A stretch of 64,000 nucleotides of DNA from Nitrosospira sp. Nsp14 (lineage in GTDB: Bacteria; Pseudomonadota; Gammaproteobacteria; Burkholderiales; Nitrosomonadaceae), in the NCBI RefSeq assembly GCF_900113575.1, contig NZ_FOPV01000009.1, positions 80,183 to 144,182 on the forward strand. The letters run 5' to 3'. This document shows positions 20,877 through 29,756 of this stretch, in pieces. A program made the translations under genes and the position numbers. The notes under the pieces are model-generated. The model was not told the DNA's origin. It saw only the letters and a program-made list of their open reading frames with translations, and searched no databases. Every line of letters begins with the position of its first letter. The first letter of the stretch is position 1.

Positions 20877-21781
20877 GCGTTTGGCTTTCTCATCATTTTC
20901 ACGCGCTTGCCGCCGCGATCAAACGGTTGACACGCACCCCCACCGGCAGCCTGCTCAGCATCGCTGTGATCGGGATTGCTTTCAGCCTGCCGGCGGGTAT
21001 TTACGTCCTGCTGGAAAATCTCCAGTCCCTTTCAGGGCAATTCTCGGGAGCGCCTCAATTGAGCCTGTTTCTGAAGCTGGATGCAGACTCGGAGGCCGTT
21101 GCCGAGATCGAATCGCGCTTGAAACAACACCCGGATGTGGGCCGCTTTACGTTCATTCCCAAGGGCGCTGCGCTTGAGCAGCTCAAGCAGAGCAACGACT
21201 GGGGGGATGTCATGGATGGCCTCGAACGAAATCCCCTGCCGGACGCTTTTGTACTCAGCACCAGAAATATCTCCCCGGAGCGCCTGGAAGCCTTGCGTAC
21301 CGAACTGGTGAAGCTGCCGCAGGTCGAGCATGCGCAACTTGACTCGGCTTGGGCGAAGCGTCTGGACGCCTTGCTGAAGCTGGGCCGCGCAGGTGTACTG
21401 ATGCTCGCCGCTTTGCTAAGCTTCTCCCTGGTCGCAGTGGCATTTAATACCATACGTCTGCAAATAATGACTATGAGGGATGAAATAGAAGTATCCAAGT
21501 TGATCGGCGCAACGAGGGGTTTCATCCGCCGCCCTTTTCTGTACTTTGGGGCGATTCAGGGAGCGGTTGGCGGCGCGGCGGCATGGCTCATCATTTCGTG
21601 GGGAATTCATATGGCGGATGAGCAACTGAAACACCTGATGAACCTTTATGAAGTGAATTTTCGTCTCTATCATCTCTCGCTGGAGGACAGCCTGAGCTTG
21701 TTGCTGTTATCCGCGCTGCTCGGCTGGATAGGGGCATGGTTGTCAGTGACATACCAATTGGGACGAATAGAACCTCGATAA
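20873..21781 (+). CDS. ftsX: Cell-division ABC transporter permease
   Basis: A 302-residue membrane partner of FtsE. A cytoplasmic N-terminus and TM1 (about 22-45) are followed by a periplasmic loop (about 45-165) that would contact murein hydrolase activators, then three TM segments: around LGRAGVLMLAALLSFSLVAVAF, FGAIQGAVGGAAAWLIISWG and LLLLSALLGWIGAWLSV. The conserved EIEVSKLIGAT coupling region lies after TM2. Length and topology fit the family. Confidence 0.95.
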   Translation: MSVWLSHHFHALAAAIKRLTRTPTGSLLSIAVIGIAFSLPAGIYVLLENLQSLSGQFSGAPQLSLFLKLDADSEAVAEIESRLKQHPDVGRFTFIPKGAALEQLKQSNDWGDVMDGLERNPLPDAFVLSTRNISPERLEALRTELVKLPQVEHAQLDSAWAKRLDALLKLGRAGVLMLAALLSFSLVAVAFNTIRLQIMTMRDEIEVSKLIGATRGFIRRPFLYFGAIQGAVGGAAAWLIISWGIHMADEQLKHLMNLYEVNFRLYHLSLEDSLSLLLLSALLGWIGAWLSVTYQLGRIEPR

Positions 21782-21879
21782 TTCATGACCTTAAAAGGTA
21801 TTCAGGAGGGAACTTTCGTACGCTATTGGCTCTCTTAACCGAAAAGAATTAAGATTTAGCGAAAAACTAAGGAGGATAC

Positions 21880-22728
21880 ATGACTTTTGCTCTAGCCGTA
21901 CCCTCAGCCAGCGGCAGCATTGAAAGCTACATCCAGTCGGTCGGTGGCTTTCGCATTCTTTCTCAGGAAGAAGAAATCCGTCTCGCGCGTTCGCTACGAG
22001 ATGAAGGAAATATAGATGCTGCTCGCCAGCTGGTGCTGTCGCACTTGCGCGTGGTGGTCGCCATCGCGCGGGGCTACAAAGGCTATGGTCTGCCCCAGGC
22101 CGACCTGATACAGGAAGGCAATATCGGATTGATGAAAGCGGTCAAACGTTATGACCCCGAACGCGGGGTACGACTGGTTTCATTTGCAGTGCATTGGATC
22201 AAGGCCGAAATTCACGAATTCATACTGCGCAATTGGCGGCTGGTGAAAATCGCTACGACCAAGGCGCAGCGAAAACTATTTTTCAATCTGCGCAGCATGA
22301 AGACGGTCCTGGACACGATGAATACCGACGAGGTCAACGCCGTGGCTAGGCAGTTGGGGGTCAAGGCCGAAGAAGTCGTTGAAATGGAGACGCGTTTTAG
22401 TGGACGCGATATCTCGCTTGAACCGATGTGGGATGAAGACGAGGACGACACATTCAGTCCGATCGCTTATCTCACTGATGGCTTGGAACCGCAGCAACTC
22501 CTGGAAACAGAAGAGACCCGGAGAGTGCGCGGCGAAGGCCTGGAGCGCGCACTTGCAAGCCTCGACTCGCGCAGCAGGCGCATTATCGAAGCCCGCTGGT
22601 TGCGGGAAAAGGATACCGCCACCCTGCACGACCTTGCTGACGAGCTGGGAGTTTCTGCTGAGCGTGTCCGGCAGATCGAAGCCAAGGCCATGGAAAAAAT
22701 GCGGACTGCCATGGGACCGAGCAGCTAA
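21880..22728 (+). CDS. rpoH: Heat-shock sigma factor sigma-32
   Basis: A 282-residue alternative sigma factor that directs RNA polymerase to heat-shock promoters. Region 2 (LVLSHLRVVVAIARGYKGYGLPQADLIQEGNIGLMKAVKRYDPERGVR, then VHWIKAEIHEFILRNWRLVKIATTKAQRKLFFNLR) includes the RpoH box QRKLFFNLR. Region 4 is DLADELGVSAERVRQIEAKAMEKM. AGGAGG is seven bases before the ATG. Region 2 text also corresponds to where DnaK and FtsH control is exerted in E. coli. It follows ftsX with a 98-base gap. Confidence 0.97.
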   Translation: MTFALAVPSASGSIESYIQSVGGFRILSQEEEIRLARSLRDEGNIDAARQLVLSHLRVVVAIARGYKGYGLPQADLIQEGNIGLMKAVKRYDPERGVRLVSFAVHWIKAEIHEFILRNWRLVKIATTKAQRKLFFNLRSMKTVLDTMNTDEVNAVARQLGVKAEEVVEMETRFSGRDISLEPMWDEDEDDTFSPIAYLTDGLEPQQLLETEETRRVRGEGLERALASLDSRSRRIIEARWLREKDTATLHDLADELGVSAERVRQIEAKAMEKMRTAMGPSS

Positions 22729-23046
22729 CGGAAGCAATAGCTGCTTGCAGTCCATCAACGCGTGTTGAGGGACTCCTCTTATTACGGCTCAACGAAGATT
22801 TGTAGTCGGGTTGAGGCGACTGGGTCCGATACCCCCTGAACCCATCGTTTCCATATCGTCATGGATGGGATAGGCTGATGGCGATACGTTGCGCTTGACC
22901 TGTACGGCTCTTAAGTCTCTTACGCTGCGCAATGACCTTCAGTAGTTGACGTAGGTTGTTTTTAAGGAGTGTCATGATATTCTCATGCACGGTTGCAATC
23001 ACCGTCCAGAGACTGTTCTGTTTCCTGCTCGTCCAATACGTTGCCA
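22729..23046. other. Intergenic region between convergent rpoH and ibaG
   Basis: No frame looks coding and no RNA gene was recognised. No obvious T-tract terminator was found for either gene. Confidence 0.4.
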
Positions 23047-23295
23047 TTAGCCCTGACTGCTCACTGCCCACTGTTCCGGGGTGAGCGTTTTCATGGACAG
23101 GGCATGGATTTCCTGTTTCATCCTGTCGCCAAGGGCGCCATAGACCATCTGGTGCTGCCGCACCATATTCTTTCCGCGGAATTCAGCGCTCACGATAATC
23201 GCGTTGAAATGATACCCGTCGTCGCCTTCGACGTGCACCAGGTCGCACGGCATACCCGCCTCGATCTGACTTTTTATGCTCTCTGCTGTAACCAT
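23047..23295 (-). CDS. ibaG: BolA/IbaG family protein
   Basis: An 82-residue cytoplasmic protein of the BolA family. VHVEGDDGYHFNAIIVSAEFRGKNMVRQHQMVYGALGDRM contains the conserved loop and the helix-turn-helix-like core with the invariant His (RQHQMVY). These proteins pair with monothiol glutaredoxins in Fe-S handling. Position after the mla operon and ABC exporter is that of ibaG (yrbA). The start at 23295 has AGGA six bases upstream; an in-frame ATG at 23367 would add 24 residues unlike the family. Confidence 0.9.
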   Translation of the reverse strand: MVTAESIKSQIEAGMPCDLVHVEGDDGYHFNAIIVSAEFRGKNMVRQHQMVYGALGDRMKQEIHALSMKTLTPEQWAVSSQG

Positions 23296-23508
23296 TCTTC
23301 GTCCTGTAATAAAGTCAACTAAGGAACCGCTGCACAAGCCGCCCTTCACGGACCGCGTTGCTGTCAAAATCCGGTGCTCCCAAGGGCCCCCCCAAACCCT
23401 GCCGAGCTGCAGGTCGGTCTACGTCGCTCAGCAGTGCATACGGTGCCCGAATTTACCTCACCCCAGGGAACCCGATATATCGAGCCGCGAGGCTTGTCCA
23501 GAGTTTCC

Positions 23509-24264
23509 CTAGTGCCGGATTTTGTATCCGCTCTTCAGCATCCGCAACGTCACCCATGATACCGCCACAAAGCACACCACTACAATCCCGAGACTGATAT
23601 AGGGTGAGATATCCGAGGCATTAAAAAAACCATAGCGGAAACCGTCGATCATATAGAAAAACGGATTCAGGTGAGACAACTGTTGCCAAAAAGGCGGCAA
23701 TGAATGAAGGGAATAGAATACCCCGGATAAAAAAGTGAGCGGCAGAATGACAAAGTTTTGGAAGGCTGCGAGCTGATCGAACTTGTCCGCCCAAATGCCC
23801 GCGATAATCCCGATGGCCCCCAGCAGCGCGCTCCCCATAAAGGCGAATAGAAATACCCACGGGAATGAGGCCACGGCCACATCGAAGAAGCCGACTGTCA
23901 CCAGATATACGCCCAGCCCGACCGCGAGCCCGCGTACAACCGATGCCAGGACGTAGGCGAAAAAGATTTCCCGGTAGGATAGCGGTGACAACAGAACAAA
24001 AACCAGGTTGCCAGTGATTTTTGACTGGATGAGGCTGGATGACGAATTGGCAAAAGCGTTCTGCAGCACCGCCATCATCACCAGGCCGGGGATCAGGAAG
24101 GCCGTATATGCCACGCCGGGGAAAGCCTCCACCTGCGCTTCCAGCACATGCGAGAAAATCATCAGGTAAAGTAGAGTGGACACCATCGGCGCGAATACTG
24201 TTTGAAATCCAACCTTCCAGAATCGCAACAACTCTTTGTATAGCAGAGTAAGAAACCCGGTCAT
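23509..24264 (-). CDS. ABC-2 type transporter permease
   Basis: A 251-residue inner-membrane protein with six predicted TM segments of the ABC-2 (YadH-like) family. Conserved stretches include FAPMVSTLLYLMIFSHVL, GLVMMAVLQNAFANSSSSLIQSK and LPLTFLSGVFYSLHSLPPFWQQLSHLNPFFYMIDGFRYGF. It overlaps the ATPase gene by four bases, so the two form one exporter. Substrate is not known for this family; association with mla genes suggests an envelope lipid or polysaccharide role, which is inference. Confidence 0.92.
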   Translation of the reverse strand: MTGFLTLLYKELLRFWKVGFQTVFAPMVSTLLYLMIFSHVLEAQVEAFPGVAYTAFLIPGLVMMAVLQNAFANSSSSLIQSKITGNLVFVLLSPLSYREIFFAYVLASVVRGLAVGLGVYLVTVGFFDVAVASFPWVFLFAFMGSALLGAIGIIAGIWADKFDQLAAFQNFVILPLTFLSGVFYSLHSLPPFWQQLSHLNPFFYMIDGFRYGFFNASDISPYISLGIVVVCFVAVSWVTLRMLKSGYKIRH

Positions 24265-25190
24265 GAAGCGAAGGCTGCGGCGCGCGTTACCCCGGCAGTG
24301 CCTGTGATAGTTACGAAGACTTCTTCCAGATCAGGTTGCAGAATTTCCATTTCGAGAATGCATGTTTTTTCCTCACGCAACGCAGCCAGTACGTCTTCTA
24401 TTTGTGAATAGCCATTGAGCGTCAGAATGTGAAATCCCTCTTCCCGCTCGCTCATCAAAGGCTGCAGCACGGTCGGCAAAATATCCGGCGACAATCGCAA
24501 CCGCATGGAGCACGTGGACACGCTGGAAATGAGATTCCTGATACTGTCGAGTGCAACAATATGGCCTTGCTTCAGCATTGCCACCCGGTTGCACAAGGCT
24601 TCCGCCTCATCAAGATAGTGCGTGGTAAGCACAATCGTGTGCCCGTCGCGATTCAATTGCCTGATGAACCGCCAGAGCCCCTGACGCAGCTCCACGTCCA
24701 CCCCTGCGGTCGGTTCGTCAAGTACGATTACAGGTGGCTTGTGAACCAGCGACTGAGCCACCAGTACGCGGCGCTTCATGCCGCCGGATAACGCACGCAT
24801 GTTTGCGTCCGCCTTGCTGACAAGATCGAGCTGGTGCAGTATTTCCTCTATCCACGCCTCGTTATTCTTCAGGCCGTAATATCCAGACTGGATGGTTAGG
24901 GTTTCACGGACCGTAAAGAACGGGTCATACACCAGCTCCTGTGGTACGACCCCCAGCATACGACGAGCTTGACGATAATCCAAGACTACGTCATGTCCCA
25001 TGACACTGGCACTGCCGCTGGTCGCAAGGGTTAACCCGGCGATGATATTGATAAGCGTAGTTTTACCGGCACCGTTGGGGCCGAGCAGGGCGAAAAATTC
25101 CCCTGCTTCTATTTCGAGATCAACACCGCCCAATGCATGCAACGCGCCGAAACTCTTACGCAGTCGTTTGACTTCGATTGCCAGTGCCAT
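24261..25190 (-). CDS. ABC-2 type transporter ATP-binding protein
   Basis: A 309-residue ATPase (YadG-like). Walker A GPNGAGKTT, signature ALSGGMKRRVLVAQSL, Walker B VIVLDEP, then TAGVD and the switch His TTHYLDEAE are present. The C-terminal 80 residues form the extra domain common in YadG/NatA-like proteins. The start at 25190 (MALAIEVKRLRKSFG) matches the family; an upstream in-frame ATG at 25235 adds an unlikely 15 residues. It sits between mlaB and its permease. Confidence 0.92.
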   Translation of the reverse strand: MALAIEVKRLRKSFGALHALGGVDLEIEAGEFFALLGPNGAGKTTLINIIAGLTLATSGSASVMGHDVVLDYRQARRMLGVVPQELVYDPFFTVRETLTIQSGYYGLKNNEAWIEEILHQLDLVSKADANMRALSGGMKRRVLVAQSLVHKPPVIVLDEPTAGVDVELRQGLWRFIRQLNRDGHTIVLTTHYLDEAEALCNRVAMLKQGHIVALDSIRNLISSVSTCSMRLRLSPDILPTVLQPLMSEREEGFHILTLNGYSQIEDVLAALREEKTCILEMEILQPDLEEVFVTITGTAGVTRAAAFAS

Positions 25191-25277
25191 TGAGAGCAGG
25201 GTATATGGGAGATAGGAATGGCAGGCACTCAGCAACAGCGCGAATTATTCTGGCCAGGCATCTCGGTGAGGGGAACG

Positions 25278-25592
25278 TTAGTCCGGTTCCCGGCGCGCTT
25301 CTGCCAGAGGCACCAGTTCAGCCACCCCGTATAGTTGAACCAGGTTCTGCAGTTTGGGCGGTATATTAGCGAAATATATCTGGCGTCGGCGCCGGCCGGT
25401 CCCTCGCTGCCATTCAAGCAGCATGCTAACGGCTGACGAGTCCACTTCGGTGACGCCCGCTAGATCCACCACCTGGTTCTCCTGGCTAAACAGGGCTGCG
25501 CCTCGAGCAACCGTCGCCACCACATTGTCGATGGTGACGGGGCCTGCAACGCTCAGTTCACCGCCTTCACGCACAGTCACTTCAGCATTCAT
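25278..25592 (-). CDS. mlaB: STAS-domain subunit of the Mla lipid transport complex
   Basis: A 104-residue STAS protein that binds the MlaF ATPase in the inner-membrane MlaFEDB complex. VVDLAGVTEVDSSAVSMLLEWQR carries the STAS core with the DSSA loop. The ATG at 25592 begins one base after the mlaC stop (TGA-G-ATG), indicating coupled translation. A start at 25628 inside mlaC would add 12 unrelated residues. Confidence 0.93.
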   Translation of the reverse strand: MNAEVTVREGGELSVAGPVTIDNVVATVARGAALFSQENQVVDLAGVTEVDSSAVSMLLEWQRGTGRRRRQIYFANIPPKLQNLVQLYGVAELVPLAEARREPD

Positions 25593-25593
25593 C

Positions 25594-26238
25594 TCATTGA
25601 GCCAACGCAGCCTTCTTGTCCGAGGCAATCAGAGAGCGATTTTTGTCCGCGAGGGTCTTGATCAGTTTCTCCACACCGCCTTCGCGCACTTGGTTATTAA
25701 ACGTGCTGCGGTAATTGGTCACCAGGCTCACACCTGCGACCGTAACGTCGTATACCTTCCATCCATCACCGGTTTTTTCCATGCTGTAGTCGATGGGGAC
25801 CGGTTCCTGGCCCTGTTCCTGTATGACCCTGGTTTTTACAGTCGTATCGGTCTCGCCTCCCTTGCTTTTCAAGGGCTCGACCTTGATCGTTGCATCGCTG
25901 TAGTTCGACAGGGCGTTGGAATAGGTACGCACCAGCAACGTTCTGAACTCTTTCACCAGCTCCTGCTGTTGCTCAGGCGCAGCCTTCGACCAGTTCTTGC
26001 CCATCGCCAAACGGGTCATGCGGTTAAAGTTGAAGTGAGGGAGGATCTTCGCTTCCACCAGATCAAGAATTTTCGCTTTATTGCCCCCTTGAATGTCCTT
26101 ATCCTGTCTCACGATCGCAAGAACTTCCTGGGCCGTATTGTCCACCAGCGTATCCGGATTGGTTTCAGCTATCGCCCATGCAGGGATCGCCAGCAGCCAT
26201 GCCAAAAGCATTAGCGGGATGCCAAGATATTTTTTCAT
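25594..26238 (-). CDS. mlaC: Periplasmic phospholipid shuttle protein
   Basis: A 214-residue periplasmic lipid carrier of the Mla pathway, which keeps outer-membrane lipid asymmetry. A signal peptide (MKKYLGIPLMLLAWLLAIPAW, then AIA) is followed by the MlaC/Ttg2 fold: ILPHFNFNRMTRLAMGKNW, LVRTYSNALSNY and VPIDYSMEKTGDGWKVYDVTVAGVSLVTNYRSTFNNQV are all family blocks. It lies 60 bases after mlaD and is coupled to mlaB. Confidence 0.95.
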   Translation of the reverse strand: MKKYLGIPLMLLAWLLAIPAWAIAETNPDTLVDNTAQEVLAIVRQDKDIQGGNKAKILDLVEAKILPHFNFNRMTRLAMGKNWSKAAPEQQQELVKEFRTLLVRTYSNALSNYSDATIKVEPLKSKGGETDTTVKTRVIQEQGQEPVPIDYSMEKTGDGWKVYDVTVAGVSLVTNYRSTFNNQVREGGVEKLIKTLADKNRSLIASDKKAALAQ

Positions 26239-26298
26239 ACGTTCCTCGTTTAAATTTACTTAGACCAAAAAAAGAATTGCTGTGCCAAAAGTGTCTCG

Positions 26299-26784
26299 TT
26301 AGTCCGCATCAGCCTTTTCCTTCCCATCACCTTCGGACGCCTTGTTGAACAGGAATCGTCCAATCATCTCTTCCAAGACCAGCGCTGAATTGGTTTTCAT
26401 GATCTTGTCGCCGCTCTTCAGTAAAGCCTCGTCACCTCCCGCGGCGAGCCCGATGTACTGCTCGCCGATGAGACCAGACGTTAGGATACTCGCGAAGGTA
26501 TCCTTTGGGAATTGGTAGCGGCTGTCGATGCTCATGATAACCTGGGCATCGAAAGTATCAGTGCTGAACTGTATGTCTGTCACTCGGCCTACTACCACCC
26601 CGGCGCTCTTTACCGGCGCCCTGACTTTCAAGCCCCCGATATTTTCAAAACTTCCTGTGACGGTATAGCTGTCGGATGCACTGTATGTTCCCAGATTCCC
26701 AACCTTGAAGGCCAGCACGAGCAGCGCCCCGATCCCGGCTATGACAAATATTCCCACCCATAAATCCATCGTAGATCGCTGCAT
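26299..26784 (-). CDS. mlaD: MCE-domain lipid-binding subunit
   Basis: A 161-residue inner-membrane anchored periplasmic protein. An N-terminal TM (VGIFVIAGIGALLVLAFKVG) is followed by one MCE domain: YTVTGSFENIGGLKVRAPVKSAGVVVGRV and GLIGEQYIGLAAGG. It forms the hexameric ring that passes lipid between MlaC and MlaE. Its ATG overlaps the mlaE stop by one base. Confidence 0.95.
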   Translation of the reverse strand: MQRSTMDLWVGIFVIAGIGALLVLAFKVGNLGTYSASDSYTVTGSFENIGGLKVRAPVKSAGVVVGRVTDIQFSTDTFDAQVIMSIDSRYQFPKDTFASILTSGLIGEQYIGLAAGGDEALLKSGDKIMKTNSALVLEEMIGRFLFNKASEGDGKEKADAD

Positions 26785-27581
26785 CAGCTCATTCCCCTGA
26801 ACATGAACGAGGTCAAAACAAAATCCAGGCCGAGAATTGCCAGCGACGAAGTCACGACAGTGCGCGTGGTTGCGCCGGATACACCCTCGGCCGTGGGTGA
26901 CGCATCGTAGCCTTCGAACACTGCTATCGCAGTTACCGCGACGCCGAAAACGCAGGTTTTTATTACGCCATTGACGATGTCGTAGCGGAAATCCACCGCA
27001 TCTTGCATTTGCGACCAGAATGAGCCCTCATCCACCCCGATAAGCACTACCGCTACCAGGTAACCGCCAAATACGCCGACCGCGGAAAACAGCGCCGCCA
27101 GCAGAGGCATGGAAATCACTCCCGCCCAGAATCGGGGAGCGACTACACGCGCAATAGGATCAACCGCCATCATTTCCATGGCCGCCAGTTGCTCGGTCGC
27201 TTTCATCAGGCCGATTTCCGCGGTAATTGCTGAGCCGGCACGGCTGGCAAACAATAGCGCCGCAACCACTGGCCCCAACTCACGCAACAGCGACAACGCC
27301 ACCATTGTGCCCACGGCCGATTCCGCCCCGTATCTCTGCAGCGTTTCGTAGCCCTGCAACCCAAGGACCATGCCCACGAACAAACCCGACACCAGAATGA
27401 TGATCAGCGACAATACACCGGTGAAATATACCTCACGGATGATCAGGCCGAAACGACGCAGGCTGGTGCCCGATTTCAGCATTGTCAGCAGGAAAAAACG
27501 GCTGGCGTAGCCCAATCGCCAGACACTGTCTATTACGCGATGACCGACGCCCCTGATGCCAATAACAATGCGTCTAGGCAA
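26784..27581 (-). CDS. mlaE: Mla ABC transporter permease
   Basis: A 265-residue inner-membrane permease. Conserved segments are LSLIIILVSGLFVGMVLGLQGYETLQRYG, LLRELGPVVAALLFASRAGSAITAEIGLMKATEQLAAMEMMAVDPI and the C-terminal GYDASPTAEGVSGATTRTVVTSSLAILGLDF, all typical of MlaE. It overlaps mlaF by eight bases. Confidence 0.96.
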   Translation of the reverse strand: MPRRIVIGIRGVGHRVIDSVWRLGYASRFFLLTMLKSGTSLRRFGLIIREVYFTGVLSLIIILVSGLFVGMVLGLQGYETLQRYGAESAVGTMVALSLLRELGPVVAALLFASRAGSAITAEIGLMKATEQLAAMEMMAVDPIARVVAPRFWAGVISMPLLAALFSAVGVFGGYLVAVVLIGVDEGSFWSQMQDAVDFRYDIVNGVIKTCVFGVAVTAIAVFEGYDASPTAEGVSGATTRTVVTSSLAILGLDFVLTSFMFRGMS

Positions 27582-28386
27582 AACTGTTCTCCAGTCTCAA
27601 ATCGCGGGCATACGCCTGGGCCGGGTAGTGGAACGTAACGGGCCCGTCTTCTTCGCCGTGTACGAACTGATGTACGAACGGTGCAACCGACTCGCGTACT
27701 TCCGACGGGGTCCCATGCGCCGCAATCACGCCATCCGCAATGAAATAAACATAATCCACGATTTTTAAGGACTCTTGTACATCGTGCGTGACGACGACCG
27801 ACGTCATGCCCAATGCATCCGTCAGGCGGCGGATCAGATTACCGATGACTGTGAGCGAGATCGGGTCAAGCCCGGTAAAAGGCTCGTCATACATGATGAG
27901 AACCGGATCGAGCGCGATGGAGCGCGCCAGCGCCACTCGTCTCGCCATTCCTCCAGAAAGCTGCGCGGGCATCAGGTCGTGCGCTCCACGCAGGCCGACG
28001 GCCTGCAGTTTCATGAGGACCAGGTCGCGTATCATGGGGTCCGGCAGATCAGTGTGTTCCCGCATCTGGAACGCGACGTTGTCGAACACGGACAGATCGG
28101 TAAATAACGCCCCGAACTGGAACAGCATGCTCATTTTCCTGCGTATGCGGAAAAGCTCGTCCCGCGTCAGCTTATGCACGACATTGCCTTCGAGCTTGAC
28201 ATAACCTGAGGAAGGGCGAACCGCGCCCCCGATGAGACGCAGTAAAGTAGTCTTGCCGCTGCCGCTGCCACCCATGATGGCAATCACCTGGCCGCGGTGC
28301 ATGTCCATATTGATCCCCTTGAGAATCGGGCGCTCTCCATAGGAGAAGTTCAGGTCCCTGATTTCAACCAAAGCGTCGAGTGCCAT
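27574..28386 (-). CDS. mlaF: Mla ABC transporter ATP-binding protein
   Basis: A 270-residue ATPase heading the mlaFEDCB operon. Walker A GGSGSGKTT, signature QLSGGMARRVALARS, Walker B LIMYDEP, then FTGLDP and the switch His VVTHDVQ are visible. The start at 28386 (MALDALVEIRDLNFSYGE) fits the family length; the frame stays open to 28488, but the additional 34 residues are unlike MlaF. No strong ribosome site is visible, so the start is the least certain part. Confidence 0.94.
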   Translation of the reverse strand: MALDALVEIRDLNFSYGERPILKGINMDMHRGQVIAIMGGSGSGKTTLLRLIGGAVRPSSGYVKLEGNVVHKLTRDELFRIRRKMSMLFQFGALFTDLSVFDNVAFQMREHTDLPDPMIRDLVLMKLQAVGLRGAHDLMPAQLSGGMARRVALARSIALDPVLIMYDEPFTGLDPISLTVIGNLIRRLTDALGMTSVVVTHDVQESLKIVDYVYFIADGVIAAHGTPSEVRESVAPFVHQFVHGEEDGPVTFHYPAQAYARDLRLENSFA

Positions 28387-28550
28387 TCTGAAGGCGGATG
28401 AATGCGTAATTCGTAATGTCGATTTTAATCCAAATGCGCATACAGCACACCATTCTATCGCGCGCGGAGACGACACCATTCTCATCAAAAAAGTGGATAG
28501 GCCTGCGCCCCAGCCTGTGTTTTCGCCTGTTCAGTTCCTGCTCAGGGCAT

Positions 28551-29729
28551 TTAACTGCCAGGATAAAGCAGCGACAGGCGATACCCGGCTGCGTTCAGGT
28601 CGCCACTGTCCAAATGGAGGCTGATGTTGATTTCGTTATTCGGCGCAATGGCATCTGTCGGCTCCACCTTGTGCCCGAGATACGCTTCGGGCAGGAAAGT
28701 GCGGCTGGCGAGCGGTCGGTCTTTAGCATCGATGAGGGTCAGCTGAAACAACGGAAACGCTTGAGGATAGGATGCGTGATTGCGTACGGTGGCGCTGAGC
28801 GTAATCACGCCCGGGCGTTGCGCGTCCGACTGCATGTCTGATGTTTCGATGTTCAGCAATTTGGTTCGCTGAGGCAAGCGGATGGTGCAGTCTAATAGCT
28901 CGCAGTAACGCGCAAGGTATGGCTTGGCGGCGGGGGCCATAACCGCCAACTCGGCACGATAGTGATAAGCAGCTTGCGCAGCCAGGAAAAAAAGCAGGAT
29001 TAGACTGCCTAGGGCCCAGGCAAAAGTCCACGCGATGGTGTTTTGGCGGAACTCTGCTTTATCTGAAGCATACGCTCTCGACGAGTAGCTTTCTTCAGGA
29101 AAGTCTTCCTGATCCTGAGCAGTGGCCTCCGGCGTCCCCAAGACCGGCTCTTCCCGGCCATGGCCCGCGGTAAAAGCTCGCTGCTCCGGAGCGTTGGTCT
29201 CCTGCATCCGCCAGACGGGCTCTTTCCCGCCGACCTTCCTGTCAATCGAGCTCTCGTCGGACGCGGCCGCCGCTTCCCGTTCTCCACTTCGCGCTTCTTC
29301 GGCTGGCGGTTCCTCGACCGGCTGCTCCTTGGCGGACTGTCCCCCGGCGGCGGGTATGAACGAAGGCATAGCCGGTGCTGGCGGCACCCCGTGCTGTGCT
29401 TCTTCCGCGACTGTTTGCGCGGCGCTTGAATCGGCGGGCTGGGTCAGAGGGCTTCCGCTTTCGACCCCGCTTGCGTGCCGCAAAGCTGGCTCGGACGCAT
29501 CATTTGGCTGCTCCATCTCGGCTGCGACGGCAATTCCCCGTGCCGTCTGCTCAGCCTCTGGCGGAGCCGGGCGCGCAGGCTCCAGTTCGCGTAATGTCGC
29601 GAGCATGGAATAACCATTGAATACGTGCGCACACCGACCGCAGCGCACATCGCCGCCATGCGCCTGCAAATCCAGCGGCGTTACGCGGAAAGCCGTCGCA
29701 CAATTAGGACACTGCGTTATCAGGGACAT
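28551..29729 (-). CDS. Zinc-ribbon and DUF3426 membrane protein
   Basis: A 392-residue protein of the MJ0042-type zinc-ribbon plus DUF3426 family common in Betaproteobacteria. The N-terminal ribbon is CPNCATAFRV, then CGRCAHVF (two CxxC). A long acidic, Pro/Glu/Ala-rich low-complexity linker (about 50-225) leads to one TM segment (about 233-255, AWTFAWALGSLILLFFLAAQAA). The periplasmic C-terminal DUF3426 domain follows (VITLSATVRNHASYPQAFPLFQLTLIDA). It is 27 bases after prmA, the usual linkage. The role is unknown. Confidence 0.88.
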   Translation of the reverse strand: MSLITQCPNCATAFRVTPLDLQAHGGDVRCGRCAHVFNGYSMLATLRELEPARPAPPEAEQTARGIAVAAEMEQPNDASEPALRHASGVESGSPLTQPADSSAAQTVAEEAQHGVPPAPAMPSFIPAAGGQSAKEQPVEEPPAEEARSGEREAAAASDESSIDRKVGGKEPVWRMQETNAPEQRAFTAGHGREEPVLGTPEATAQDQEDFPEESYSSRAYASDKAEFRQNTIAWTFAWALGSLILLFFLAAQAAYHYRAELAVMAPAAKPYLARYCELLDCTIRLPQRTKLLNIETSDMQSDAQRPGVITLSATVRNHASYPQAFPLFQLTLIDAKDRPLASRTFLPEAYLGHKVEPTDAIAPNNEINISLHLDSGDLNAAGYRLSLLYPGS

Positions 29730-29756
29730 ATCTGTTCTGCTTTAGAGAAAATTGAA